NCBI GenBank assembly: GCA_008477525.1
Contig: SPDT01000005.1
Span: forward strand, 1,860,001-1,924,000
DNA length: 64,000 bases
Direction: 5' to 3'
Source: Hypomyces perniciosus
Taxonomy: Eukaryota > Ascomycota > Sordariomycetes > Hypocreales > Hypocreaceae
The notes below the pieces were generated by a model. That model was not told the DNA's origin. It saw only the letters and a program-made list of their open reading frames with translations, and did not search any database. Made by a program: the position numbers and the translations under genes. Below are positions 11,758 to 23,844 of this stretch, piece by piece (positions within the stretch are counted from its first letter, which is position 1; every line of letters begins with the position of its first letter).

Positions 11758-12347
11758 GTCGGGCAGGCTGCTGCTGGAGAAGGGGGGCGCGCGCGGAGGA
11801 AAAGGAGGGAGAAAAGGCTGGACAGAATCTCTCAGTGGCCAGCGACCATGACCAGTAAAAGACGGCAGAACAGGCGTGAAGGGCGAGGATACGATGATGA
11901 GGTCGCGTGGCAGTTGGAAGTTGGTCTTGATGCTGGATGGTTGTTGGTTGACTGATTGATGGTGGGGTCCGGATTATTCTAGACGATAACGTGACTAAGC
12001 GAGTCGCTCCACGCCTTATCACTGAAAAATCACCAGCATCAGCCGCATTCGGCGATAGGATGAATGAAACCCATTTTGTAGGTACTTTGTCCGAAGTATG
12101 TACGGAGTATATGTGTATATTTCTGTCGCCTATTTTTCATCTGTACAATGATGTGACGGCACAGTCACCTATTTTATGCTGCACATCTACTTCGTATGTA
12201 CTTGTATAATGTCCCTACCTCCTTTACCCAAGCATTCCCCATGTCTCCTTCGCCCATATAACCCATATAAGAAATCATCACGAACAAAACAAGATGCGCC
12301 ATACAAACCATCCGCCCTTCCGGCTTCGTCTCAGACATACCAGTGCA
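11758..12347. other. Intergenic region, CK2 beta promoter side
   Basis: About 590 bp between the CK2 beta start and the RIC1 stop. TACGGAGTAT occurs at 12101-12110. No ORF with coding character was seen. Confidence 0.55.
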
Positions 12348-15300
12348 TTACCCATCCAGCGGACTGATCGTTGAGGCAATACTGCCCGCGTCACTCGCAG
12401 ACCGCGCATCGGACTCGGTTCCATCGTCCTCCCCACTGCTCGTTCTGCTGGCAATCCCGTGGCCAAACCTCGTAGGCGGAATCGCCAATAGCCTGCTTCC
12501 AATTCCCTCTTGAACGGGTGCCCGATCCAAATTGACGTTGGCCATTTTCATAGCTTCTTGTAAAATCTCCCCAGTCTCGTCCATTGCGGCCAAGAATCTC
12601 GCTAGCTCTTTACATAGCTCCCAATCACCCTCCCTCATTGCCCTCGTTAGAACCCGCACGGACTGTTCGAGTGAAGATTCCAATTCTTCCAATGTGTGGA
12701 GAATAATCAAGTATCCCCCTGCCGTCTTGAGTGAGCCTCTTTGTAGCGATTCCTCAAATAACTCTTGTGCCGGCGGCAAGTATGCGAAGAGCGTCTTCCA
12801 TTGCCGAACCTCAGTCTTTCGGGTGCACTGTAGCACAATATCAAGATACTCCTTAGATGATGACAACAGCGACAGGACCCGTGGCAGGACAGCATCTTCA
12901 GGCTTTGGCGACGTATCAGCTTCCTCGTCTAAAACGCGGTGCAACAGAATCTCCAGCCCGTGGGAGAAGTATTCCAATCCCTCGTAATGCCGAGATAGGT
13001 TCGCTGCCTCGACAGTCATGTTATGGCTCAAGTAAAAACGCAGCACATCTGGAAGAACAAGGTGCGTCTATAGGAGGCATTAGTCTGTGTCTGAAAACCG
13101 AGCATCAATCGTCACTCACCCTTATCGCGAAGTGAAAGAAGGAAAAGTTCATATCGCGCCGTTGGACCAAGTCAGACTCAACGCCCAAAATAATAGCCTT
13201 TTCCAGTAAGATCGATAGCGGGTAGAAGTCGATATTGATAGAAGCTGGAGTCGGCAAATCTTTTCCACTATCCCCTTTTGCCGCCGTTAGAACATCGTTG
13301 ATATTAGCCCACGCCTTCAACTCCATCCCGTCAAAGATCCATAATGAGTCGCGGAGTGCCGGAGGCCCGTACCGCAATGGTGCTTCCTCCGACGTACGAC
13401 TAGCATTCAAAAGCGGCCGGTCTCTCATGCTTGCATGATACTCCACGTTTTGTGCAATGACGCGCATATCATACTTTAGCTGGCCTTCATCGTTAAGTGA
13501 CGGACTCAGCAACACCAGTTTTCCGTCAACAAGGAATATGACAGATGCAACAGCTACGTCCTGAGAGGGGTCCCCATCCATAAGTTGATTCTCAGGCAAG
13601 ACCCAGCTGAGTCCCCGAACTCTGGCAGGGGATCTCACAATGCCGTGGAACGCAATCTGGCCGACCTGAACCAGGCGAACAGACCCACCCATTGGTGCAA
13701 AGATATAGTGGTAGAGCAGATTCTCGTACGTGTAGACAAGGAGTGAATCCTCTCCAGCCGTTGTGATCAGCACCACAGGGGCGGGCAATTGCTCTGTGTG
13801 CAGCACGTGCGAGTTGTCCAGGGCAGTCTCGCGCGAGAACAATCGCAACTCGAACGTTCTGTTGTCCTCTACCGCAGCGATTAAAATGTGCTGATGCCAA
13901 CACATCCCCCCACGAACCTGGAATCTGTTTTCCATTGCCTCGTCAGCGAAGGTCTTCCACCGGCCACTATTGACGCTATAGTGAGCCAATCCACGACGAC
14001 CTGCCACCGCAACATATCGCCCGTCCGGGGAAATAACCGTCTGTCGAATCGGCCATTGGTTAAGCAGATATGTCGAGGGGATTCTTGAGGTATGCCACAA
14101 AAATGGCTCCGCGGATATGCTGGTCAAATCAGGCAGATCATACCCTCGATAGACCATGATGCTCATTGGTGTTTGCAGAACAGTGCGGAATACGTTCGCC
14201 TCATTATAGCAACCAGTGACGGCATTTCTGGCCATGTCCAGTGACCAAACAGCTTCATGTCGCTGCCCTATCATCAAAATCTCGGAGCCTCCGCCGATCC
14301 ATGTAGCTCCCTTGATTCCTGAGAGCCACTGCTCGCCATTGCTATCGGAAAGACGAGGCTCCGCACCAAAACTATTACTCCCAAGCTTCCCAAACATGCT
14401 CCACGTGGACCATCCTTTCGTGAAGCCCGCGAAGAGGCAGTATCCGTCAGGCGAATAGCTCAAAGTTGTGAGAGGCCCTGCGCTGTATGTTGATGTTGGC
14501 ACGTGGTGAGTGTGGGAGTGCGCGATGTTGCCAGCGTAGTCCCTGACGGAATAAACGTGGATCGTGCCGTCAGAGCAACCCACCGCGATGAGCGAGAACC
14601 GAGCATTGATGACGGCGCGGACAGCATGTCCCTTCGAGCCTTGTGGGATATGAAAACAGTGGCCCTTGAAGAGGCGCTTTGCTTCTGCGCTATCGGGCTC
14701 CTCGCCGTTTGGACGATGGCGCTGTTGTCGCTGAACTGCATACGCCCGCCCATCGCTAGTGATCCATGTTGTCAAGTTCATTGGCCGGTCATGCGTCATC
14801 TCAACGACAGATACTTTTTTCTCTACCCAGCCCATGCGACTCATAATCTCTGTCCTCGTTTGATTCCCGTTGCTGTCAGGGGTCCAGCGAATGCACTGCA
14901 CTGCAGCAGGCTTTCGCGTGGCAACCACCAACTCGTCGTCAAGAGCTAACGCGCTTTCTATTCCGGCATCGACCTTGATTACCATGCGAAAGCGCACACT
15001 CACATCCCGAACTCCCGTCCCTTCTCCGGGGCCCCATAGGATTTGATCCGGTCGCAGGTTGGTTTGAGCACTGGCTAAGCTCAGCTTTCTTCGTTGCACA
15101 TTGTGGTAATTCGGAAAATGCGGGTTATAGACTCGGGACTCGCCATCGGTTGCTATCGAGTATGTAATGAGGTATCCTTTCGAGGTATGGACGACCAGGA
15201 TAGCAGAGTCCGGCCGGAACAGAAGGTCCACGTTGGTGCCATATGACTCCAGGGAGGGTTCGGATCGTACTACGAGGGCGAATACTACAGCAGGCTGTGA

Positions 15301-15737
15301 TCGTTAACAGAGGTTCTGAGGGCCAAATGACGTTCTCGGCGCACCTTTGTTTGCCAGAGGGTGATGGACGTCGCTGTGATCACGGCGAACATCTGTCCTG
15401 TACGAGACACGCATAGAGCCAGCACAGGGTCCTTCAACGGCACCCTTGCAGCGTCAGCCGCTTGATCCTTCGTCGCATTGCTGTCCGAAGCATGTTCGTA
15501 GCGGTCAACCGATTGCACAGCCGGCGTGATTGGCGTTATGGGGGTGGGCGGGGGTTGAAGGTCGATTTCATCTTGACCAGGCACGGCCAGCGACTGGCCA
15601 TTGGATCCGGGTACAGACGACGTCGGGGACGATGAAAAGTGGTCCGAGATACCGTCGTAGGAGATGTAGAGATTGGAGTCTGAAGCTCTGCTGCTGCTGG
15701 TGGCGTAGATGCGCGGAGTTCCAATGGGCCAATACAT
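12348..15737 (-). CDS. RIC1: RIC1 homologue (Ric1-Rgp1 guanine nucleotide exchange factor subunit)
   Basis: In yeast and animals Ric1 with Rgp1 activates the Rab6/Ypt6 GTPase at the Golgi for endosome-to-Golgi retrograde traffic. Exons 15737-15345, 15294-13120 and 13067-12348 encode 1,095 residues. The N-terminus MYWPIGTPRIYATSSSRASD matches the family start; the frame is open for ten more codons to a GTG only, so the ATG at 15737 is chosen. A WD40-like N-terminal half contains stretches such as KDPVLALCVSRTGQMFAVI, DLLFRPDSAILVVHTSKGYL and CSDGTIHVYSVRDYAGNIAH. The RIC1 domain starts around YPLSILLEKAIILGVESDLV and runs across intron 2 into VLRFYLSHNMTVEAANLSRH, an alpha-helical region. A Ser/Asp-rich disordered tail ends the protein. 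The Ypt6 role is family knowledge. Confidence 0.9.
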
Positions 15738-17037
15738 GGCGAGGGCCGAGTCTCCCCAGCTGTCCACAGACGCGGCGCTTCAATGTTGGAGGTTCACAGC
15801 GCGATTCCTCGGTCATTTCCGTTTATCATAACTGGAGGTGGATCTGCCAGGCGCATTGGCGCCAGGTATTTAGTTGCTGTGCGTTGGTCGTTTGGGGTTC
15901 TTCCTGAGCAGCCACATGTTGGTCATCGTGTTCTCGTAGGGAGGAGGCCTCGTCAGACTGGGGAGAGCTTCTGTGGTGGTATTACATAATCAGAGCAACG
16001 TCTGAGATGGCGCAAAGCTCTTCCAAGTAGCGCCAACAAGAGAATACTGTCAACCTAGAAAGCATGCGAGTATATGATTCAAATTGTATTTATTGTGTTT
16101 TGGTATGAAATCTACGTCCTTGTTTGTTCATTATCGGATTATGACGATAGTTCTCCAAGGGCAGTGAACCTTGATCTCTTATGCACGGCTAACGACTAGT
16201 AATAGTAGTAGCTATGTATATTAAACCTAACCTGTAACCCCCCCCCCATATTTGATAAGTTGAATGTAAACTAGGCGTTAATGCTCTGCTCTCTAGGGCG
16301 CGCCTAATAGACATGTCTCGTGTCCAAAGTGGGATCGTTGTCGTTATCATATCATTACCTACCGGTTATTCTAGGTCAACATGCAGCTTATCGCATCTCC
16401 ACCCAGCCAGAGACAAATAAATTAGTAGTGTTAATCAGCGACATCGCAGCCTTGGGGTCTGAGGTTTATGTCTGCTGACCAATGTAAAGCAAACTTCTAT
16501 TGTTCTCATTAGCCAAGCCAACAGCCATGGCGCCACGTCATGTACGTAATGGCCGGCCAACCTGGAGGTCCGCTGAACCTCGGAATAGACGATAGGCGAT
16601 ATTGACAGGACCGATCCAATCGGACTGCGGGGTATCCACGGCTAGGATCGGTGGACCCCCCGATCCCGGCTCTCCGGAGGGGCGCCGGGTGACCATCCAT
16701 TCCGCCTGGAGCCCATCCATTCCGCCTGGAGCCCATCTATTATTATTACTACTCGTATGTAGTATGTCGTAAATTCCGGCCAACTTCACTGATTTGCAGC
16801 CATAACAAGAATAGCACATGCTATACTACTGCCTGCCTAGGAAGGTGGGGACCGGACCTGTCTGCCAGGTATCATCGATATCCGCAGGACGTTCAGGGTC
16901 CCGCCAACCCCGACACAACAATAGCCATACAGATCTATTGTCGCACAACACACACCCGCAATAAGGCGCGCCTGCAGCTGGGGCCCATCTGCATACGCAT
17001 AAACCGACGTGCCTATACATACATACATAAACCCATC
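15738..17037. other. Intergenic region with short tandem repeat
   Basis: About 1.3 kb between the divergent RIC1 and aminotransferase genes. A C9 run lies near 16233. A 20-bp unit containing CCATCCATTCCGCCTGGAG is repeated twice in tandem at about 16693-16733. Frequent TAGTAGTA and TACATACAT runs occur near 16745 and 17015. No supported ORF. Confidence 0.55.
16693..16733. repeat. Two-copy tandem repeat, 20-bp unit
   Basis: The unit CCATCCATTCCGCCTGGAGC occurs twice in direct succession and is followed by a partial third copy (CCATCTATT). Origin unknown. Confidence 0.7.
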
Positions 17038-18924
17038 ATGCTGCCGGGTACAACAGCAGCCAGACTACGGTCTTTGATTCCTCGCTGCGGTACAGTCCAG
17101 ATCCTAAACACCAGGACCAGATTTCTCCATACCAAGTCTAGTCATCGAAACAGTGCAGAAGCAGCCCCAGCAGCCATGCATCAAAAAGAAAATGGACACA
17201 CCTCCATCATCGAGGAGATCGCGGCCAGGAGGGCCAAGGCCGGGAAGCTGGTAGCGGGCATAGCTGCGGCATCCGATAGCGACATGTTCAAGGGACCTGT
17301 GAGCTGACGCCACTTCCCCCGAGTAACCACACATGTCACTGACTTACATCACCAAAGCAAACAAATAAACCAAAAGCGAAATGTTGGGATCGTGAGTTAT
17401 GTCCCGGCATGGTGCTGCAATATTTCCCAACAGCCACTAACACCGCGCAGATCACCTCAGCGCTGAGAGTCTATCCCGACACCCCTGCACTCTGAAGCAG
17501 GCCGCCAAGCATCTCAAGCAACCAGGGCTCATCTCCCTTGGCGGTGGCCTGCCATCCAGTGAGCTGTTCCCTTTTGCAGAACTCCAGATGAAGGTACCCG
17601 TATCTCCAAACTTCTCAGAGAAAGCCACTCTCGAACAGGGACAAACCCTTACCATCGGAAAATATGATGCCCGCGATGGCGATGCAACGTACGATCTGTC
17701 CATTGCGCTCAACTATAACCAGGCAACAGGATCTGCACAAATGATACGATTTCTCACTGAACATACTGAGATTGTGTGTAACCCACCCTATGCCGACTGG
17801 CAAATCTGCCAGACGATTGGAAGCACGGGAGCATTGGAGCAGGCAGTGCGGATGTTCCTTGATAAAGACCGCAATGATTCTATCCTTACAGAATCCTTCA
17901 GCTTCTCAACTGCCCTAGAAACGATCGCTCCATTGGGCATCAAGGCGTTTGGTGTGGCTGTAGATGACCAAGGCCTCATGCCTGAAGTCATGGATGAGCT
18001 TCTGACTAACTGGGATACCAATGCCAGAGGAGCCAGGAAGCCACACGTTCTCTACACTGTTCCTTCAGGGCAGAATCCAACTGGGGCAACGCAGAGTTTG
18101 GAGAGAAGACAGGCTATCTACCGTGTTGCGCAGAAGCACGATATATACATCCTCGAGGATGAGCCATACTACTTCCTCCAGATGCAGCCCTACACTGGCC
18201 GCGATCAGCCCGATGCTCCCGCCCCTAGCAGCGTAGAGGAGTTTGTGTCGTCCCTCATCCCCACATATGTCAGCATAGATGTCGACGGCCGCGTGATGCG
18301 AATGGACTCGCTCTCCAAGGTCCTAGTTCCAGGTTCACGTCTCGGATGGATCACGGCCTCGGAGCAGATCATCGAGAGATACCAGCGTCACGCCGAAGTC
18401 GCAAGCCAGGGACCCAATGGCTTCTCGCAAATCATTGTTCACAAATTGCTAGATGAGACATGGGGTCACGAGGGCTATCTGCGATGGCTGATGAACCTCC
18501 GACTCGAGTATACGAAGAAGAGGAACGCGCTGCTCGCGGCTTGCGAAGATAACCTCCCGCGAGACATTGTGACCTGGACCCCGCCTGCTGCAGGCATGTT
18601 TGTACGTTATTTGATACTTCTTGCTTGTGTGCCCCTTCGAATTGACGATTCTAATTGTGACAATAGTTGTGGTTCACCATAGATTTCTCCAAACATCCCG
18701 ATGCTAGCACACGCAGCATCGAAGAGATTGAGCAGGAAATCTTCGACACGAGCATCAAGAGTGGCGTCCTCCTCACACGGGGATCCTGGTTCCTGACTGA
18801 AAAGGACAAGCCGGCGCCAGGACTTCACTTCCGTGCCACTTTTGCGATGGCGAGTCCGGAGAACATGAACGAGGCCATTTCGCGATTCGGCGGAGCGGTC
18901 AGACACAGCTTTGGGAAGAAGTAG
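17038..18924 (+). CDS. PLP-dependent aromatic/2-aminoadipate-type aminotransferase (ARO8/ARO9 family)
   Basis: Class I/II aminotransferase of the Aro8/Aro9 group, which transfers amino groups between aromatic or 2-aminoadipate amino acids and 2-oxo acids. Exons 17038-17298, 17358-17391, 17451-18601 and 18667-18924 encode 567 residues. Family landmarks are GLISLGGGLPSSELFPF, TLTIGKYD, IGSTGALEQAVRMFLD, the VPSGQNPTGAT turn, EDEPYYFLQ, and the pyridoxal lysine in MDSLSKVLVPGSRLGW. The first ~50 residues are rich in Arg/Ser/Thr (RLRSLIPRCG...RTRFLHTKSS) and look like a mitochondrial presequence. A second Met (MHQKENGHTSIIEEIAARRA) sits where cytosolic family members usually begin. Exon 2 is only 34 nt. 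Aromatic versus aminoadipate preference cannot be told from sequence alone. Confidence 0.88.
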
Positions 18925-19211
18925 AATGGTAATGTGGAATGAAATACTGGTCTAATTAGCAGGTTATGGCATGGCATAGGAGGGGTTCGGGTTCGGGTAT
19001 GAATGAGATATGGCGGAGTTGCGTGCATATAAATTCACTTTGAAGGTCATGTCAACATTACGCAGAATAGGAGTTGATTCATATGGAAATGATAAAGAAA
19101 ACTTACAGACCATAGCATACCCCACATAAATTTCCCGACGTCATCATTCTTGCCATTATCATAACCATGAAACGCAAACCCAACAACTCCCCTCCTTTTC
19201 TTCCCGGGGAA

Positions 19212-20962
19212 TCATGACTTCTCCTTGGGCTCCCAGAATGCCACACGAACCCCGTGGCCCGGCGACAACACAATATCTGACTTGAGAAATGGCTCTCCCC
19301 CATCAATCTCATGCATGAAACTCTGCACACGCTCAAATCGCTGGAAGATGCGACACAGCGTATAACTCATCTCCGTAAGCGCAAACTGCTGCCCTATGCA
19401 AATCCGCGGGCCCGCGTTGAAGGGGATGTACTCGTGTGGCTTGGGATGCCATACACTCCACCTCTCAGGGCTAAACACAGCTGGGTCGGCGAATGTATCC
19501 GACGTAGGAGGGTAGAGATCTGCGCGGCGCTGCATCACGAGAGTCGAGTATCCCACAGGGGTGTTTTTGAGTATGGGTAAAGGCTCTGTGCCGTCAGGTC
19601 CGCCGCCACGGGGGAGAGTTGTATCCTGGAGGGAAACGCGGACGTTGAACGGGACGACAGGATAAAGACGCAGGGTCTCGTTAAGAACAGCCTTGAGGTA
19701 AGGCATGTTTTTAAGATGCTCGTACGTAGGGAGGCGCTCATGGCCAACGGTCTGGAGGATTTCATCGCGCAGACGGGCCACGGCGTGGGGGTGACGACTA
19801 AGTTCGTATATAGCCCAGGAGAGCGTGCAGGCGGTGGTGTCACGAGAGGCGAGCAGGACGGAGAGGATCTGGTCGCGCAGGACTTTCTGGTCGCGGGTGA
19901 AGCTGGCGAGTTCGTGGAGGAAGGTGTAGTCCTTGTCTGATTTGGTGTGGGCGGCGAGTTCATCTGGGCTCATGCGTAGGGCGCGCTGGATGAAGTGGTT
20001 GACGAAGTGGTTGATGACTTTGAGGCCGGCTTTGAAGGCACCTTGGGGGATGAGGAAGCGAAACTGTGAGACCCGTATCATGAGGCTTTGGAGACGCTGG
20101 ACTCGGTTGAAAGATTCGGCAAAGTCTTGTTTATGTGTACTGAGAGTGTGGTTAGAAAAAGGGGGAAAAATTGTTCAGGTTTAAGGGGGGGAAGCTTACG
20201 AGAGAGACTTGACGTCGCTTCCAAGGAGAAATTCAGTGCCGACATCGAGGGTATAGCGGAAGAAGAGGTCAGAAATGTCAATGACCCTCCCATTCGCGGT
20301 GGCCATATCAACGACCTGGTACTCACCATCCAGGGGCCCACCATTGGCAATGGTCTTGAAGAGAGTCTGAACATGGGACTCAAAGCAATGCAGGTCGCTC
20401 ACCCGGTCACGAGTAAACTGAGGCCGAATGAGGTGACGGCTATTCTGCCACTGCTGGCCATCAGTGGTGAAGATGCTGTCACCGAGAAAGTCCTTCCATT
20501 CCCTGTGGAAGTACTCGCCCTTGCCAAATTCGTGGAACTGGGTTGCCAGTATGGCTTTCATGTTCTCCGGGTCGGCCGTGAAGATGATGCGCTGGCCAGC
20601 GATGCGGGCCCCAATGGTCCAAGTATCAATGGATTTGAAGAAGTCATCTTGCCAGAGCTCGAGGTTTCTGTGTTCTAAGGTGGCCCGGAAGCCTCGATAC
20701 AAGTGGTCAAGACCTAGAAGTCACAGATCCGGTTAGCATCATCATAGGGGCAGATTCATGGACATGGGATAAGAAGAAAGGGGGTGTTGTTATTACCGAA
20801 GGGGAGGACGGAATGGAGAGTAGGGCCAACGTTGCCCAAGCGTTTGAGACGACGAGACTCATCGATGCGACCAAATATTTTCCAAATGCCCAGGATGGCG
20901 ATGATGAGGATTGATACCGACTTGATGGAGACGTGCTCCAGGAGTGTTTCTACCAGGCCCAT
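19212..20962 (-). CDS. Cytochrome P450, CYP52-like (alkane / fatty-acid hydroxylase type)
   Basis: Membrane-anchored ER monooxygenase. Exons 20962-20797, 20713-20200 and 20139-19212 encode 535 residues. An N-terminal anchor spans about residues 11-31 (VSIKSVSILIIAILGIWKIF). The I-helix oxygen-binding motif reads LLASRDTTACTLSW, with Ser where most P450s have Gly (A-G-x-D/E-T-T). The K-helix is ETLRLYPVVPFNVR, the PERF-like region is FSPERW, and the haem loop is FNAGPRICIGQQFALTEMSY with the axial Cys near residue 474. The KGEYFHREWKDFLGDSIFTT and DGQQWQNSRHLIRPQF blocks are characteristic of CYP52/CYP539-type proteins that hydroxylate n-alkanes or fatty acids at the omega end. The substrate is inferred from the family. 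Neighbours (aminotransferase, GH20) do not suggest a cluster. Confidence 0.88.
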
Positions 20963-22048
20963 AATGAAAGTTGAACCGGAAAGGTATATGCTTGTGTTAA
21001 GGAAAGACAGAAGCCAGTATGATGAATCTAGGAGGTTGTCATATGAAGGTATGCCAAGTTCTTCACGGAAACTGGACGGATATTGATGGAAGAATATGAA
21101 GTGATAGTGATGATGATTCTTGAAACCTGCCTGTCGTCCTGGCTAGACGGACGGGACCGAGGAAAAGTGACGGTCTTGTTGGAGAGAAAAGGGATATATG
21201 TATGACGTACGAAGTAGACAGGGTGACTACTTAGAGTTGAGTATTACCTAGGTACGTATAAAAGAAAAGAAAGAGGCCAATGTAACACAGACTCGGCCCC
21301 TCTATCAAACCTGGGCGCGGCGAGGCGCAGACATGAAGATGTTGTTAGTCAAATCATTCTCACTTCATTTACTTCGTAATACTTGATAGTAACCCAAGTG
21401 AAGCCCAATAGGCTACGCAATACTTGATCGGTTAATCCATCAAGCGACGTTCAGCCCTAGGTTGCCAAGAATAATATTGCGTAACAACCAGACAGACATC
21501 ATCATCACGATAGCGGGGTACTATACTTCGTATGAATATTTATATTAATGACCATGGTTATGCTTGCAAGTCCAAGACGGAGCTGTCAGTCGGTCTTGAG
21601 GAATGATCCGAGCCCGAGATACTTCCTCACGTTTACAGCGATAAGAGACCTCGGCATCACTCTCTTCAGCATTCAACATGCCACTTATTCCTGAGTAACG
21701 CTTCACCCCGCCTTCTCACACCATCTCCTCTCATCGGATCTCACATCTCATACGCTCAATCATCTCAATAGTACGCCGGAGGAGCGGCTAAACTCTGCCG
21801 GTCCGCTTCCGTGTCTCTTTACCAAATCCGCCCGATTGACCTCATGTGATGTGAAAACCACGTGTCACATCAACAAACAAACAAACAAACAAACAAACAA
21901 CGCCATCATCACAAGCAAATCACGCATAGCCTCGGATACTTTTTCATATTACCTCTGAACGACTAACATTTCTATACAATGAAGATATGCAGAATAGCAC
22001 TGATACTCTGCTGCAGAATATGTCTCCCCTGATATGATATGCTCTGCT
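20963..22048. other. Intergenic region, P450 promoter
   Basis: About 1.1 kb between the P450 start and the hexosaminidase stop. Contains a run of seven ACAA/AACA tetramers at about 21873-21901. No supported ORF. Confidence 0.55.
21873..21901. repeat. (CAAA)n microsatellite
   Basis: Seven consecutive CAAA units interrupt otherwise unremarkable intergenic sequence. Confidence 0.85.
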
Positions 22049-23844
22049 CTACGGCATCAACAGCGCGCAGGCCGTCGCGTTATTCTGCGTACAGTACATC
22101 ATTTGCACAGGAGACGCCCCAACACCTCGAGCAACCATGCGCTCTCGCAGCTCCGCCAACCGAGGCGTTGTCTCAAGCTGGCTTCGCAGGGCGCCACTCG
22201 CATCCGTGTTACCCGACCACCAGACCTCACCAGCGGCACTGGCTCGTGGCCAGACGAGCGACTCCAGATTAGTAACGTCGATCAGTTCGCTCCAGACGGC
22301 AACCTCTCCGCCCAATACGTTCTTGACTGCCGAAGGGGCGACGCCGGCAGCTGGGTCATGCGCATACATCATCCGCCAGTTCTTGGCAGGGCCACACCAA
22401 TCGTTGAAGGGAGAGAACACATTGTATGAGTTTCCAGGAGGGAAGTTAACCCACTGGCCGCGGCCACAGTCGAGGTAGTAGAAGTTGTAGTCGCTGTCAA
22501 TGACCCGGTGTCCCGACTCGGCCAGCTTCTTAACAGCGCCGTCGCCCAGCCATGACTGGACCACAGTGTCGTTGCTCAGAGTCTGGTTCCATGTCGTAAC
22601 CATCTCCTCCCAGACAAGAGGCGACATGCCCGCAGCGCGGATCTTGCCGTGGGCAACGTTGAGGAACTTTTGCAGAAGAGGCGCAATGACAGCGGTCGAG
22701 TTGGTGCCGACACCCGGGTCGAGCGTCGAGTCATCCGTGTTCAGTTCGTCACCGCCAGTGTGGAAGTAGGAGCTGTAGGGTGAGATACGGGGCAGGAGGT
22801 CATCGAACAGTTTGTTGACGAAGTCGTACACCTTGGTGTTGTTCATACTGAAAGCTCCACAGGGGGGCTCGGCACAGAACTGCTGGTAGGGCATCTGTTC
22901 GTAGGCGACAATCAGGTCCTTGTAGGCAAGCGAAACAACGCCAATGTGGCCGGGCATGTCAATCTCCATGATGACCTCGACACCGCGGTGGACGCCGTAT
23001 TCGTAGATGGACGCAATATCTGAAGGTGAGTAGGTCAGGCTGGGGTGGTAGGCGCCAAGCTCAGACAGCTTGGGCATGGAGGGAATGACCAGTGGCCAGG
23101 ACTGAGAGTCAGTGATGTGCAGGTGCAGGCGGTTCAGCTTGTTCCAGGCCATGGCGTCGATGGTCTTCTTGATGGTATCGACGCTCAGATAGCTACGGGC
23201 GAGATCGAGCATGACACCACGGTGAGGATACTTGGGAGAGTCCTGGATTGCCACGGGAGCCTGGGTAGTGTAAAAGAAGGTGCCGGAGGAGTGCTTGAAG
23301 AAGAGCTGCGAGAACGTCTCGAGGGCATACAGAATGCCGGCAGCAGACTTGGCCTGGATGTTGACATCACCGTCCGCAGACAGAGTCAGCGAGTAGGACT
23401 CATCCACGTCGCCAGCACGAGGCTTGAACGATTGGGCAGTGTCCTTTCCAGTCTGCTTGATGGTGATGGTCTTGACGCGCTTCTTAGACGCGCCCAGACC
23501 AGGCTCAAAATTGCTGTTGCGCGGGCGGAGCATCCATGGCACAAAGTTGGCATTGAAGATGTTCTTGAAGGCACGCGAAACACCGCCTTGGACGATGTCC
23601 TTGCTGTTGAACTTGGTGCCAGCAGGCGGCTCATATCCATGAGTGTAAGTCAACTATTGGATGGTTAGTTCTAGCTTCTTAAAATGTTTCTGAATTCTCA
23701 TACCTGAGCTCCGTTGTAAGTAATTTTGACATTCTGGTCAATGAAGAGCGCACTGGTCCCTGTTGTGATGTTCGTAGGCACAGGCCAGAGGGCATTGGTA
23801 GGGATGGCCAGCGCGGCAATCGCGACGATTACCTTGGACATCAT
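22049..23844 (-). CDS. Secreted beta-N-acetylhexosaminidase, GH20
   Basis: Extracellular enzyme that removes terminal N-acetylglucosamine from chitin oligomers, used in cell-wall turnover and chitin feeding. Exons 23844-23704 and 23653-22049 encode 581 residues. The N-terminus (MMSKVIVAIAALAIPTNALW) is a signal peptide. A GH20b-like N-terminal domain follows (AKSAAGILYALETFSQL). The catalytic barrel starts at YPHRGVMLDLARSYLSVDTI and contains NRLHLHITDSQSWPL and the Asp-Glu catalytic pair in HTGGDELNTDD. Trp-containing substrate-site segments (PLVWEEMVTTW, VVQSWLGD, GGEVAVWSELID) are present. Several N-x-S/T sites fit a secreted glycoprotein. Either of two adjacent ATGs could be the start. 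Identification is secure; which substrate it meets is not visible. Confidence 0.94.

Noticed and set aside
16693..16733. CCATCCATTCC tandem repeat as a relic of the hAT subterminal repeats
   Set aside because: Shares only a short CCATCCATTCC word; no TIR or wider similarity nearby.
17038..23844. Possible metabolic gene cluster (aminotransferase, P450, GH20)
   Set aside because: No core synthase, transporter or regulator; the functions are unrelated housekeeping or degradative types.
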